Shown here: one piece after another, positions 25,993-34,852 of the stretch
Layout of the letters: the number at the start of each line of letters is the position of its first letter
Numbering within the stretch: position 1 is the first letter of the stretch
Source of the DNA: Nocardia albiluteola
Lineage (GTDB): Bacteria > Actinomycetota > Actinomycetes > Mycobacteriales > Mycobacteriaceae
DNA length: 64,000 bases
Assembly (NCBI RefSeq): GCF_018860155.1
Contig: NZ_JAHKNI010000009.1
Span: 124,001-188,000 of the forward strand
Direction: 5' to 3'
Notes under the pieces: model-generated
What the model was told of the DNA's origin: nothing
Seen by the model: only the letters and a program-made list of their open reading frames with translations
The model's database searches: none
Position numbers and translations under genes: made by a program

Positions 25993-26608
25993 GGGGGTTT
26001 CCTTTCTTGGGAGTCCGAGGCGCAGGACCGATGTCGAGGACCGCGCGGATGGTGGCCCGAAGCTGTTGGCGGGCAACGGGATCGGCGAGTCGGTCCCGTT
26101 CGAGCAGGATCGCGGTGGGCAGGTCGACCAGGCAGATGGTGAGGGTGTCCACGGCCTGCGCGTCGGTGCGGTCCCACAGCCGCCGCGCGAGGGTCTTCAT
26201 GAGCTCGACCAGGGCGCGCTGCGGGGCGTCCAGCTCCTCGCGCAGGGCATCGGGCAGCTCCTCGCCGAGCAGGTCGTCCCGGCGCACGGTGAAGAACAAC
26301 CGCGTCGAGAGCGGATAGCGAGCGTCGAACTCGACGCAGGCCTCTCCGGCCGCGACGACCTGGGCGATCGGTTCTCCGGCCGCCGCCACCAATTCGCCCT
26401 GCACCTCCAGGAACCGCTGCGCGGCGCGAATCCAGGTGCGCCCCAGCAGTTCCGCCCGCGACCCGAAGGTGTGGTAGAGCGCCCCGTTGGAGACGCCGGT
26501 GGCGGCGGCGACGGCGCGGATGGTCACCGCGGCAGGCCCGGATCGCACGGCCAGCGTCTCGGCCGCGTCGAGAACATCGTCCGGGTCGTGGATGCGGGGG
26601 CGGGGCAT
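25952..26608 (-). CDS. TetR family regulator
   Basis: A 218-residue regulator starting MPRPRIHDPDDVLDAAE, with the HTH VTIRAVAAATGVSNGALYHTFGSRAELL (residues ~29-56). Its 3' end overlaps the start of the isomerase gene. A gapped inverted repeat just upstream of the start is the likely autoregulatory site. Inducer unknown; acyl-CoA is a reasonable guess from context. Confidence 0.85.
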   Translation of the reverse strand: MPRPRIHDPDDVLDAAETLAVRSGPAAVTIRAVAAATGVSNGALYHTFGSRAELLGRTWIRAAQRFLEVQGELVAAAGEPIAQVVAAGEACVEFDARYPLSTRLFFTVRRDDLLGEELPDALREELDAPQRALVELMKTLARRLWDRTDAQAVDTLTICLVDLPTAILLERDRLADPVARQQLRATIRAVLDIGPAPRTPKKGNPHAHSQLPRQDRRP

Positions 26609-26622
26609 GCGCTCAGAGTAAC

Positions 26623-26636
26623 AGAGCAAGCGCTCT
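26623..26636. promoter_or_regulatory. inverted repeat upstream of tetR/isomerase unit
   Basis: AGAGC-AAGC-GCTCT, 5-bp perfect arms with a 4-bp spacer, 14 bp upstream of the TetR start codon. Candidate autoregulatory operator. Confidence 0.4.
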
Positions 26637-26764
26637 TCTATTATGTCATCGGACCTCTGTGGGTCCCTCGCTCGATGCGAACGGCGATGGATCGGATCCG
26701 CCGCATGCGGACTCCGGCGCCGACGACGGCTGGAGTGTTTCGATCCTCGTGCGGAGGGGGATAG

Positions 26765-27454
26765 CTAACCGGACGGTTCCGTGGCCGGCGTGGTCAGCAT
26801 GGGGACGAGGAACTGACGGGCGATCGCCGCGAGCTGCTCGTCGTCGTCGACGTTCAGGACACGACTCGGTATCGCCAGGAACGAGGCGCAGACGCGAACC
26901 ATCATCTCGGCGACCAGATCGGTGTCGATCGCCTCGGAAACGTTGCCCGCGTGCTGTTCCCGGCGCAGCTGCCCGGCCACGAAGCCGCGGACCGCGGCGA
27001 GGGTGCGGCCGTTGTCGCCCACCATCGAACTGACCAGCAGGCCCGGCTCGTCGGCGATCAGCCCGCCGATCAGCGGGTTGGCGCGGATGGTTCGCACCGA
27101 ACAGACGAAACCGGCGACCACCCGGTCCGCGGCGGTCTCGGCGCCCTCGATATCGCGGAAGAACTGGTGGAAATAGCGGACGAATTCCCGCAGGACCACC
27201 TGTTCTATCAACACGTCCTTGGTGGCGAACCGACGATAGAGCGTGATCCGCGAGACCTTGGCGCGGCGCGCGACGTCCTCCATCGTCGAGCGTTGAATGC
27301 CCATGCGGCAGAACTGCTCGTACGCGGAATCCAGTAGCCTCGTACGGATTTCGTCGGTGTCACCGACCTGCCCGACGGCATCGGTGTAGGCGCGCTCCAG
27401 CAGTGATTCCGGCCCGCCCGCGGCCGTCATGTGCACCGATAGTGCCGGTTCCAC
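26765..27454 (-). CDS. TetR family regulator, LcpR-like
   Basis: A 229-residue TetR protein with an N-terminal extension of ~35 residues and the HTH RSTMEDVARRAKVSRITLYRRFATKDVLIEQ at about residues 55-85. It is divergent from the latex-clearing protein gene. In Gordonia polyisoprenivorans a TetR-type protein (LcpR) encoded next to lcp represses it (established knowledge), and the same arrangement here, with a long perfect inverted repeat in between, makes that role likely. Confidence 0.8.
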   Translation of the reverse strand: MEPALSVHMTAAGGPESLLERAYTDAVGQVGDTDEIRTRLLDSAYEQFCRMGIQRSTMEDVARRAKVSRITLYRRFATKDVLIEQVVLREFVRYFHQFFRDIEGAETAADRVVAGFVCSVRTIRANPLIGGLIADEPGLLVSSMVGDNGRTLAAVRGFVAGQLRREQHAGNVSEAIDTDLVAEMMVRVCASFLAIPSRVLNVDDDEQLAAIARQFLVPMLTTPATEPSG

Positions 27455-27670
27455 GCTCTGCTCCTTCGCCCTGGGCCGCGACGCCGGACTTGTCCATGCC
27501 GGAAGTCATACCCCGCCAACGGTACCGGCGGCGAACAGTGCGCCGCTGGGCACCGGTGCCGACGACCCTCCGTCAAGCTGGTCGAGCAGGTCCTGAATAA
27601 CACTCCACGGGTTCATCGGCATTCCCTTCATTCTTGCCCCTTGTGATCAAGAGCACATCGTGATGTTATC

Positions 27671-27701
27671 AGAGATACAGAGATTCAATCTCTGTATCTC
27701 T
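27671..27701. promoter_or_regulatory. 31-bp perfect inverted repeat in lcp promoter region
   Basis: Arms AGAGATACAGAGATT (27671-27685) and AATCTCTGTATCTCT (27687-27701) match at all 15 positions around a single C. The stretch is AT-rich against a high-GC background and lies 32 bp upstream of the lcp start, so it should overlap the promoter. Best read as the LcpR operator. Confidence 0.7.
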
Positions 27702-27732
27702 ATATCTTTCACTCGAAGAAGAGAGCTATGCC

Positions 27733-28962
27733 ATGGATGGACTCGGGCTGAACAGGCGTGCGGCACTGCGGGCGGGCGGCGGACTCCTGGGCGCCGTCGG
27801 GGCGCTGGCGCTGGGCGCGCGAACGGCGCGGGCCGACCCGTGGACCTGGCCGTCGAGCGGTTCGGTGCTCGGCAGCGGCAAAGGCGCGGATCCCTTGACG
27901 CTCTGGGACTCCGAGGCCGATCCGGTGCTGGCCGACGTCCTGGATCACGCCGACGTCCCCGCGATCAACGCGTTGCTGCGGACCTGGACCCGCAACGGTC
28001 AGCCGCTGCCGGACGGGCTGCCCAAGGGCCTTCACGATTTCATCGAATACGCGCGGCAGCTACCGTCGTGGACCGATCAGGCCAAGCTGGCCAGCTCATT
28101 CGAATTCACCAAGAAACGGGGCACGCTGCTGGGCGTGCTCTACGCGTTCGACAGCGGCATGATGAGCACCGTCATTCCGCACGAGGCGCGCGCGGTATAT
28201 TACTCGCGGGGCGGATCGCACCTGAAGGAACGCATCGCCAAAACCGCGAAATTCGGATACGACATCGGCACGGTGAATGCCTACGCTCCGGACGGCGAGA
28301 TGATCGTGACCTGCGTCAAGACCAGGATCATCCACGCGGCGGTGCGGCACCTGCTGCCGCAGTCCCCGTACTGGCCCAAGGGCAAGAACATCATCCCGAT
28401 CAGCCAGGACGACCTGATGGTCACCTGGCACAGCCTCCCGACCAGCATCAAGCGGACGCTCACCGCGTGGAATGTGCCCATCGCCCCCGACGAATCCGAG
28501 GGCTACCTGCACAGCTGGCAGCTGGCCGGGCACCTGCTGGGCATCCGCGACGAATACCTCCCCGCGACATGGGATCAGGCCGAGGCGCAGGCCCGGCAGG
28601 TCCTGGACCCGATCCTGGAGCCGACCGCGGAGGGCAACAACCTGGCCGATCAACTCCTCAGCCTCGGCGCCGATCTCGACCTCACCCTGCTCAGCCGGCC
28701 GATCCTGGGCGCGTTCACCCGGTTCGTGCTGGGGGACAAGATCGCCGACCGGCTGCTCATACCGCGCGAGCCCGTCTGGAGCCCGCTGCTCGAATTCAGC
28801 TGGGGGCCTTACCTTGCCGTGCGGGAAGGGCTGCTGGACGTTATCCCGCCCACCCAGGACGCCTACTGGATGTTCGACGAATTCCTGCGCCAGTTCGCGA
28901 TGTGGTACCTGGCCGAGCTGCGGATGCCACTCAGCATCGAAATCCCGCAAACCAACCGGTAA
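27733..28962 (+). CDS. lcp: latex-clearing protein (rubber oxygenase), Tat-exported
   Basis: A 409-residue protein. The N terminus has a twin-arginine signal (LNRRAALRAGGG, then a hydrophobic stretch to about residue 34), so it is secreted folded. The haem-dependent Lcp core is clear: EARAVYYS with Glu151, RIAKTAKFGYDIG with Arg167, Lys170 and Thr171, and HAAVRHLLPQSP with His201, corresponding to the functionally important Glu, Arg, Lys, Thr and proximal His of the Streptomyces K30 enzyme; TWHSLPTS follows. Lcp cleaves cis-1,4-polyisoprene oxidatively to oligo-isoprenoid aldehydes and ketones. A GAAGAAGAGAG ribosome site precedes the start. It is a single gene, transcribed away from the TetR gene. 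Confidence 0.92.
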   Translation: MDGLGLNRRAALRAGGGLLGAVGALALGARTARADPWTWPSSGSVLGSGKGADPLTLWDSEADPVLADVLDHADVPAINALLRTWTRNGQPLPDGLPKGLHDFIEYARQLPSWTDQAKLASSFEFTKKRGTLLGVLYAFDSGMMSTVIPHEARAVYYSRGGSHLKERIAKTAKFGYDIGTVNAYAPDGEMIVTCVKTRIIHAAVRHLLPQSPYWPKGKNIIPISQDDLMVTWHSLPTSIKRTLTAWNVPIAPDESEGYLHSWQLAGHLLGIRDEYLPATWDQAEAQARQVLDPILEPTAEGNNLADQLLSLGADLDLTLLSRPILGAFTRFVLGDKIADRLLIPREPVWSPLLEFSWGPYLAVREGLLDVIPPTQDAYWMFDEFLRQFAMWYLAELRMPLSIEIPQTNR

Positions 28963-29027
28963 TTCGGCCGTATCGGCGCGACCGAGCCCGGTTCACGCCA
29001 CCGTCGGCGATCGGGTCGGCTCGGTGT

Positions 29028-29750
29028 TCATCGTGGGTGTCCGGCAACCGATTCGGAGATGCGGCTGCCACCGCCCGGGTCGTGCTCGGCAAGCGCCGTG
29101 TGCGCGACGGCGGCGGCAAGGTCGCACTGTTGACGTACCGTCTTCACGGTTGTGGCGGTCCTGGCGACCTGCTGAGTGACGGTGACCTGTAGCGGCCGGG
29201 TCGAGCCGGTGTCGACGGTGAGCATGCAGACCGTTTTCGTTACGCCGCTGTCCAATCCGGCCGCCCACTGGTCGCCGGCGCGGACCGCGTAGTAGCGCTG
29301 ATCGAGGATGAAGCGCTCGAACAGTTGGGCGGAGTCCTTGTCCACCGTCATCGCGGTCAGGCCGCTGCCGTCGTCTTCCGGATAGCTCCGTCGCCAGAAG
29401 TTCGCGAAAGACGTTGCTGTGGTGAGGATTGCGACGACATCGTCGCCGGTGATCCAGCAGCCGTGGCCGGTCTCCATCGGCGTGGCCGGGAGATCCGGCG
29501 CGATACCGGCAATCGCGCGCACCCCCGGGGTGAATGCGGTGCACTCCGAGCCCGGTGTGAATACCGGTGCGCGGTCGCTGGGGAAGCGGATGTCGTCGTC
29601 GTGGACCGCGTCCGCGGGCAGTGTCGCGGCGTGGGGGGCGGTGGTCGTGCTCCGGCTGGGACCGGCTGGGGATGCCGAGCATCCGCTCACGGCCGCCAGC
29701 GCGCAGGTCGCGAGCACCGCAAGGGTCCAGGTCGAGAATCCGTGTGCCAT
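29028..29750 (-). CDS. DUF3558-like secreted lipoprotein
   Basis: A 240-residue protein with a lipoprotein signal peptide: hydrophobic segment TWTLAVLATCALAAVSGC, lipobox ending at Cys24, followed by a Ser/Thr/Pro-rich linker. The mature part has paired cysteines (SECTAF, GHGCWITG, TVCML, RQQCDLA) and the GC-W pattern typical of DUF3558 lipoproteins of actinobacteria, whose function is unknown. It is convergent with lcp (65-bp gap) and divergent from a glycosyltransferase. Confidence 0.75.
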   Translation of the reverse strand: MAHGFSTWTLAVLATCALAAVSGCSASPAGPSRSTTTAPHAATLPADAVHDDDIRFPSDRAPVFTPGSECTAFTPGVRAIAGIAPDLPATPMETGHGCWITGDDVVAILTTATSFANFWRRSYPEDDGSGLTAMTVDKDSAQLFERFILDQRYYAVRAGDQWAAGLDSGVTKTVCMLTVDTGSTRPLQVTVTQQVARTATTVKTVRQQCDLAAAVAHTALAEHDPGGGSRISESVAGHPR

Positions 29751-29853
29751 CGCGGCCCATTATTCGGCAACATGGTCGCACCGGCTCTTCGTGTAGCGCG
29801 GCACCACCGGTGGCGGGAAGCGTCGCAGAATCGGCTCTCCGGCCGTCGGTATC

Positions 29854-30936
29854 GTGTCGGTGGTGCGGTTTCATGTCGTCAACCTGCCCCACACCCAGAC
29901 CACCAGGCGGTACTCGCCGTGCGCGTATACCCAGAAGGTGCGGCGGTTCTGCGACATGATGTCCAGTCAGGGGCACGAGGTGTTCCTGTACGCCTCGCAG
30001 GAGAACGAGGCCGCCTGCACCGAAATGGTCACCATCGTGACCAAGGACGAGCAGCGAGAGTGGTTCGGCAGCAACGACTTCATGACCGGGCCGATCAACA
30101 TCACCTGGAGCAAGCAGGACGAGCACTGGCTCGTCACCAATCGACGGGCCATCGCCGCGATCGCCGAGCGCGCCGAGCCGCGCGACTTCATCTGCATCAT
30201 CGGCGGCACCTGCCAGGAGGCCATCGGCGCCGCCTTCCCGAATATGATCACTGTGGAATTCGGCGTCGGCTACAGCGGTGTCTTCGCGAAGCACCGGGTA
30301 TTCGAGAGCTATGCGTGGATGCACGCGGTGCACGGGGCGCACACGACGCTGTCGGGGATCATGAGCGACCGCGGCCGGTTCTACGATGCGGTGATTCCGA
30401 ACTACTTCGACGTGGAGGAGTTCCCGTACTCGGCGGAGAAGGACGACTACTACCTGTTCATCGGCCGCCTCATCGAGTCCAAGGGCTACCAGATCGCCGT
30501 GGACACCTGCCGGACCCTCGATCGCAAGCTGGTGATCGCGGGCGCGGGCACGCCGCCGGATTTCGGTGAGTACGTCGGCATCGTGGACCCGCAGCGCCGC
30601 GGCGAGCTGATGAGCCGCGCCCGTGCGGTGTTCGTGCCCTCGCTGTACCTGGAGCCGTTCGGCGGCGTGCACGTGGAGGCGATGCTGTGCGGCACGCCCG
30701 TGATCACCACGGACTGGGGAGCTTTCAGCGAAACCGTGCAGCAGGGCGTGCAGGGATTCCGTTGCCGCTCGATGCGGGAGTTCTGCGACGCCGCCGACGC
30801 CGTGGACAAGCTCGACTATCAGGGCATCCGCGACTACGCGGTGTCCCGCTTCTCCACGGACGTGATCGCCGGACAGTACGAGGCGTACTTCCGGCGCCTG
30901 GAAACCCTGTGGGGCAAGGGCTTTTACGCACTGTGA
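29854..30936 (+). CDS. GT4-type glycosyltransferase
   Basis: A 360-residue GT-B fold protein. The C-terminal nucleotide-sugar half has YYLFIGRLIESKGYQIAVD (residues ~200-218) and the EX7E motif in EPFGGVHVEAMLCGTPVITTD, typical of family GT4. The N-terminal half begins VVRFHVVNLPHTQTTRRYS and contains no membrane segment. No acceptor or biosynthetic partner genes are adjacent, so it is an orphan transferase. GTG start. Confidence 0.82.
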   Translation: MSVVRFHVVNLPHTQTTRRYSPCAYTQKVRRFCDMMSSQGHEVFLYASQENEAACTEMVTIVTKDEQREWFGSNDFMTGPINITWSKQDEHWLVTNRRAIAAIAERAEPRDFICIIGGTCQEAIGAAFPNMITVEFGVGYSGVFAKHRVFESYAWMHAVHGAHTTLSGIMSDRGRFYDAVIPNYFDVEEFPYSAEKDDYYLFIGRLIESKGYQIAVDTCRTLDRKLVIAGAGTPPDFGEYVGIVDPQRRGELMSRARAVFVPSLYLEPFGGVHVEAMLCGTPVITTDWGAFSETVQQGVQGFRCRSMREFCDAADAVDKLDYQGIRDYAVSRFSTDVIAGQYEAYFRRLETLWGKGFYAL

Positions 30937-30944
30937 GTGCTCGT

Positions 30945-31946
30945 TCAGCCGAGCATTCGCATCACCAGGGCGAGGTGGAGGCGAAAGCGGTTGTGCGGGT
31001 TGTCCAGCGCGAACCCCAGGACGGATTCGGCGTGCTCGAGGCGGTAGGCCACGGTGCTGTGGTGGCGGTGGACGACGGTGGCGGCCTTGCGAATCGAGTC
31101 GGTGGTGCACACGGCGCGCAGGATGGCGATCAGGTCCGCGCCACCGGGTTCGGCGGCGATGCGATCCAGGGCCGCGACATCCGGCGACGCGACGATGTCC
31201 TGCGGCCGTAGCCGTCCGGCCAGGACCAGCAGGCCGCCCAACTCGTCCGCCCGGACGACGGGTTGTTCGGGGCAGGACAGGCGCAGGGCGGTGCGCGCGT
31301 CGCGCCAGGATTCGCTGGCCCGGATGGCGGGGAGCGCGGGGCCGATGCCGGTCGGCTCGGCGTCGGGTGGAATAGGGGGAGCGTCCGCGGGGAGCAGGGT
31401 CACCGCCTGGTCGCCGACCTGAGCCCAGCGCGCCGGTCCCGATGGGGGGCGTGCGGAGACCGCGACCCGGAGCGGGGCGGTGGGGCCCACGCCGAGCAGA
31501 TGGAGCGCCCGCGAGCGCTCGGCGATACCGGCCGAGTCGGAGACCGCGAGCTCGACCAGCGCCGAATCTCCCATGGCGGGAAGGGGATTCACGGTGCTAT
31601 CGAGCAGGATCGAGCCCGACAGTGCGAGCCGCTCGAGCACCATCTCGTCGAAGGCCATCGTTCCGGCGGGCCGGGCCAGCCAGAACGAGGCATCGCCGAC
31701 GGCCCGGATCCGGGCCCGGGGCGGCGCGGCGTGGACGTCCACGGTCCCCGACGGGTCGGCCCGCAGGACGAGTCCGCGTCCGGCCGCCTCGACGCCGACC
31801 TGGCACTCCGCCAGCGCCGCAGTATTGCGCAGGAGCGTGTCCAGGTCGGCCCTGCCGGTGATCAGTGCGTCGAAGAATTCGATCACCCGGACGGCGCTCT
31901 CGGCGTCCGCGTCCAGTCCGGACAGCCGTAACAACAGGCCCTTCAT
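30945..31946 (-). CDS. PucR-type C-terminal HTH regulator
   Basis: A 333-residue protein whose last ~60 residues form a PucR-type HTH (SIRKAATVVHRHHSTVAYRLEHAESVLGFAL then NRFRLHLALVMRML). The N-terminal part is a possible sensory domain without cysteine or metal motifs. Divergent from the esterase gene at 32072 with 125 bp between, so it probably controls that gene. Confidence 0.78.
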   Translation of the reverse strand: MKGLLLRLSGLDADAESAVRVIEFFDALITGRADLDTLLRNTAALAECQVGVEAAGRGLVLRADPSGTVDVHAAPPRARIRAVGDASFWLARPAGTMAFDEMVLERLALSGSILLDSTVNPLPAMGDSALVELAVSDSAGIAERSRALHLLGVGPTAPLRVAVSARPPSGPARWAQVGDQAVTLLPADAPPIPPDAEPTGIGPALPAIRASESWRDARTALRLSCPEQPVVRADELGGLLVLAGRLRPQDIVASPDVAALDRIAAEPGGADLIAILRAVCTTDSIRKAATVVHRHHSTVAYRLEHAESVLGFALDNPHNRFRLHLALVMRMLG

Positions 31947-32071
31947 AGATCGAGGCTACCGAGGTGTTCCGCCGGGCGGCGGAATACCGGCCGCAGATCT
32001 CCGCCGTCCGGCGGCTGCTGGGGGCGGTGGGCTCGGGCAAGCTGAAGCGGTCCACGACGAGAGGCAGCGAG

Positions 32072-33058
32072 ATGACCGACAACGACTACGCGATCGACCC
32101 GGAACTGTTGCCCTGGCTGGCAATGCTCCCGAAGGTCGACCTCGCCGACATGGCCGCCGCCCGGGCCGGGATCGGCGAGCTGGCCGCTTCGCTGCCACCC
32201 GTGCAAATCCCCGACGGCCTCGAGATCCGCGAGGTGCGGATCCCCGGGCACGATGGCACCGAGATCACCGCCCGCGTCTACGCAACGGCCAAGGCGGGCA
32301 ACGGACTCCGGAGCGGGTACGTCCACATTCACGGTGGCGGATTCGTCCTGGGCGACCTCGATACCTTCGAACAGACACCGGTCGACATCGCCGCGGCCTG
32401 CGATGTCGTGGTCGTCGCCCCCGACTACCGGCTCGCGCCGGAGCATCCGTTCCCGGCGGGGCTCGAGGACTGTTACGCCACCCTGGAATGGCTCGCCGCC
32501 AATGCCGCGGATCTGGGCGTCGACCCCGCGCGGATCGCCGTCGGCGGCGAGAGCGCCGGAGGTGGGCTCTCGGCGGCGGTGGCACTGCTCGCCCGGGATC
32601 GGCAGGGTCCGCCGCTGTGCTTCCAACTGCTCGAGATCCCCGAGCTCGACGATCGTCTCGACACCCCGTCCATGCGCCGGTTCGTGGACACTCCGATCTG
32701 GAATCAGCCTGCGGCCGTGTGGAGTTGGAAGTACTACCTGTCCGGCACGCCGGAGGTGCCGGGCCTGCAGTACGCGGCCCCGGCGCGGGCACACGACCTG
32801 GCGGGCCTGCCGCCCGCCTTCGTCTCCACGTGCGAATTCGATCCGCTGCGCGACGAGGGTATGAGCTACGCTCAGCGCCTGCTCGCGGCCGGGGTCAGCA
32901 CGGAGCTGCACCACTACCGTGGCACCTTCCACGGCTCGGAAATGGTCCGGGAGGCGGCCGTCAGCCGCCGGATGGCAGCCGACCGCATGGACGCCCTCCG
33001 CCGCGCACTGGGCGCGGCCACCGGCTCCGATCGGCCTGTCGGAGAACGCGTGTCGTAG
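32072..33058 (+). CDS. alpha/beta hydrolase of the hormone-sensitive lipase family
   Basis: A 328-residue esterase/lipase. The oxyanion motif is HGGG (87-90), the nucleophile elbow GGESAGG (Ser161), the acid lies in CEFDPLRDEG, and the His in RGTFHGSE; all are in the order seen in HSL (family IV) enzymes. GAGG lies seven bases upstream of the ATG. It acts on short or medium acyl esters; substrate unknown. Confidence 0.88.
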   Translation: MTDNDYAIDPELLPWLAMLPKVDLADMAAARAGIGELAASLPPVQIPDGLEIREVRIPGHDGTEITARVYATAKAGNGLRSGYVHIHGGGFVLGDLDTFEQTPVDIAAACDVVVVAPDYRLAPEHPFPAGLEDCYATLEWLAANAADLGVDPARIAVGGESAGGGLSAAVALLARDRQGPPLCFQLLEIPELDDRLDTPSMRRFVDTPIWNQPAAVWSWKYYLSGTPEVPGLQYAAPARAHDLAGLPPAFVSTCEFDPLRDEGMSYAQRLLAAGVSTELHHYRGTFHGSEMVREAAVSRRMAADRMDALRRALGAATGSDRPVGERVS

Positions 33059-33182
33059 TTGCCGCGGGCGCACAGTCCAACGGTGGGGCGAATCGCTTGC
33101 GGCCCTTCCGGACAGGCGTTGTGGGGCGTGTCGCGAGCCCGGCCGATACGCTATCGGTACAGCCCCTACGAACGGAGCCGTC

Positions 33183-33599
33183 ATGTCCGCTCAACAACGC
33201 CCCGATAATGCCCCCGACCTGCCGAACCTCTTTCCGGCCTGGATCGACCGCTTTCAGACGAGGTATGTGAACCCGCTGCTGCGCCCCGCGGCGCGCTACC
33301 TCCCGGCGTTCGCGGTCGTGAAGCATCGCGGCCGCAAGTCCGGTACCGCGTACGAGACCGTCGTGAACGCCTACCGCAAGGGCGACGTCGTCGCGGTCCT
33401 GCTGGGCCACGGCAAGACCGACTGGGCGAAGAACGTGCTGGCAGCGGGCGGTGCCGACCTGCAGCTGAGCGGCCGGGACGTGCACGTCATCAACCCGCGA
33501 ATCCTGCCGGTCGGTTCGGACGCCGAGGGCGTGGACCTGCCGCGCATCGCTCGCATGGGCGGGCGCCGGATGGGCGTTTTCGTCGCCACCGTCGCCTGA
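33183..33599 (+). CDS. deazaflavin-dependent nitroreductase (Ddn) family protein
   Basis: A 138-residue split-barrel protein. HRGRKSGTAYETVVNAYRKGD and LLGHGKTDWAKNVLAAGGADL are the hallmarks of the F420-dependent Ddn/FDOR-B family, which reduce quinones and nitro compounds with F420H2. The conserved Trp in DWAKN is present. Start ATG with GGAG upstream. No F420 biosynthesis genes are in the window. Confidence 0.85.
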   Translation: MSAQQRPDNAPDLPNLFPAWIDRFQTRYVNPLLRPAARYLPAFAVVKHRGRKSGTAYETVVNAYRKGDVVAVLLGHGKTDWAKNVLAAGGADLQLSGRDVHVINPRILPVGSDAEGVDLPRIARMGGRRMGVFVATVA

Positions 33600-33656
33600 G
33601 CGGTCGCCACCGTCGGGCGCGAGGCTGACTCGCGCCACCGTGCCCGGAGCTCAGGG

Positions 33657-34241
33657 TTAATCGCGTTGGTAGGTGCCAGTGAGGCGGCCGCGAGCGATGA
33701 CGTGGCCGTCCATGGCGGTCAGGGTGCGCGGGAGGGTGGCTTCGTCGGCCAGCCCGCTGGGGGTGTCGAGCGCGAACAGCTGGAAAATGTAGCGGTGTGG
33801 TCCGTGCCCGGGGATGGGGCGTGGCCCGGCGTAACCGCGGCGTTTGAACGAGCCCACGCCGATGTGCGCCGCGAGCGGCTCGGATGGGCTGCCGGGCGCC
33901 GGGAGATTCATTGCGCCTTCACGCAATTCGCCGATTCCGGGGTCGATGCCGGTGAGCAGGGCGTGCACGATCGGGCGCGGCAGCGGGACATCGGGGTCCT
34001 CGACGATCAGGACCAGTTCGGCGGCCGCCTCGGGCGCTCCCGACCAGGCGAGCGGGGGCGCGATGTTGTCGCCGACCCCCGCTCCGGCGTATCGGCGCGG
34101 AATGGGTGCCCCGTCGGCGAAGGCGTTGCTGGTCACGGTGATCGTCTCGGGTGCCGCGGCGGTCGCCGGATGGTGCCAGGCGGTCTTGCCGATCCCGGCA
34201 CGGACGGGTCGTAGAAGCCGCCCGATTACGTTGCGGGCCAT
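33657..34241 (-). CDS. PEBP / YbhB-YbcL family protein
   Basis: A 194-residue phosphatidylethanolamine-binding-protein fold. IPRRYAGAGVGDNIAPPLAWSGAP is followed by VLIVEDPDVPLPRPIVHALLTGI, the ligand-site region of the family, and GPRPIPGHGPHRYIFQLFALD. No signal peptide, so cytoplasmic. GAGGGAG precedes the chosen ATG. It is 47 bp downstream of the dehydratase small subunit gene and could be the last gene of that unit, though its function in it is unclear. Confidence 0.82.
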   Translation of the reverse strand: MARNVIGRLLRPVRAGIGKTAWHHPATAAAPETITVTSNAFADGAPIPRRYAGAGVGDNIAPPLAWSGAPEAAAELVLIVEDPDVPLPRPIVHALLTGIDPGIGELREGAMNLPAPGSPSEPLAAHIGVGSFKRRGYAGPRPIPGHGPHRYIFQLFALDTPSGLADEATLPRTLTAMDGHVIARGRLTGTYQRD

Positions 34242-34288
34242 CGGAACTCCCTCGGTAGTGTGATCCGGAATCGGGGTGGAGTGACCGG

Positions 34289-34852
34289 TCATGCCGTCGC
34301 CCCACCCTCGACCGGAATCGCGCCGGAGCGCAGCATCTCGAGCAGTTCTCGCGGCAGATAGCCGTGTTCGGCGAGCCGGGCCAGGATCCCGCCGCTGGCG
34401 AGAATCTCCAGGATCAGCGGCGGCAGCGCAGCGGTGTGCCCGGACGTTCCCGCGGTCTCGTTGCGGTAATCACCGGTGGCGATGTCGAAGACCGCTCGGT
34501 CGCCGTCGCAGAAGAACCGGGTCGCGCCGGGCACGGTGAGCGCGGGCAGCCCGGCATTGATCGCATTGCGGAAGAACAGGGAATTGAACTCCTCCGCGAT
34601 CAGCGCACTCACCCCGAGGCGCCGGAACAGCGCGGCGACGGGACGGGACGAGCCGACGCCGAAGTTCTTGCCGGCCACCACGATATCGCCCGGGGCGACC
34701 TGGTCGGTCCAGCCCGGCCGGAGCTGGTGGAAGACATGCGCGGCGGCCTCGGGGACATCGAGCTTCATCGCGAACGCGGGATACATCGCGTCGGTGTCGA
34801 TCGAGTCGCCGAACACCCAGACCTTGCCACGCACAGTGGTTTTCGCGTTCAT
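34289..34852 (-). CDS. aconitase-family dehydratase, small subunit (LeuD/DmdB-like)
   Basis: A 187-residue swivel-domain subunit. VWVFGDSIDTDAMYP and GKNFGVGSSRPVAALFRRLGV are the standard landmarks of LeuD-type subunits, the latter carrying substrate-binding residues. Its start overlaps the stop of the large subunit (ATGA). With that subunit it should form a [4Fe-4S] hydro-lyase. The neighbours (a lyase of the isocitrate lyase family and an MmgE/PrpD protein) argue against leucine biosynthesis and for a dicarboxylate such as 2,3-dimethylmalate. Confidence 0.85.
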   Translation of the reverse strand: MNAKTTVRGKVWVFGDSIDTDAMYPAFAMKLDVPEAAAHVFHQLRPGWTDQVAPGDIVVAGKNFGVGSSRPVAALFRRLGVSALIAEEFNSLFFRNAINAGLPALTVPGATRFFCDGDRAVFDIATGDYRNETAGTSGHTAALPPLILEILASGGILARLAEHGYLPRELLEMLRSGAIPVEGGATA

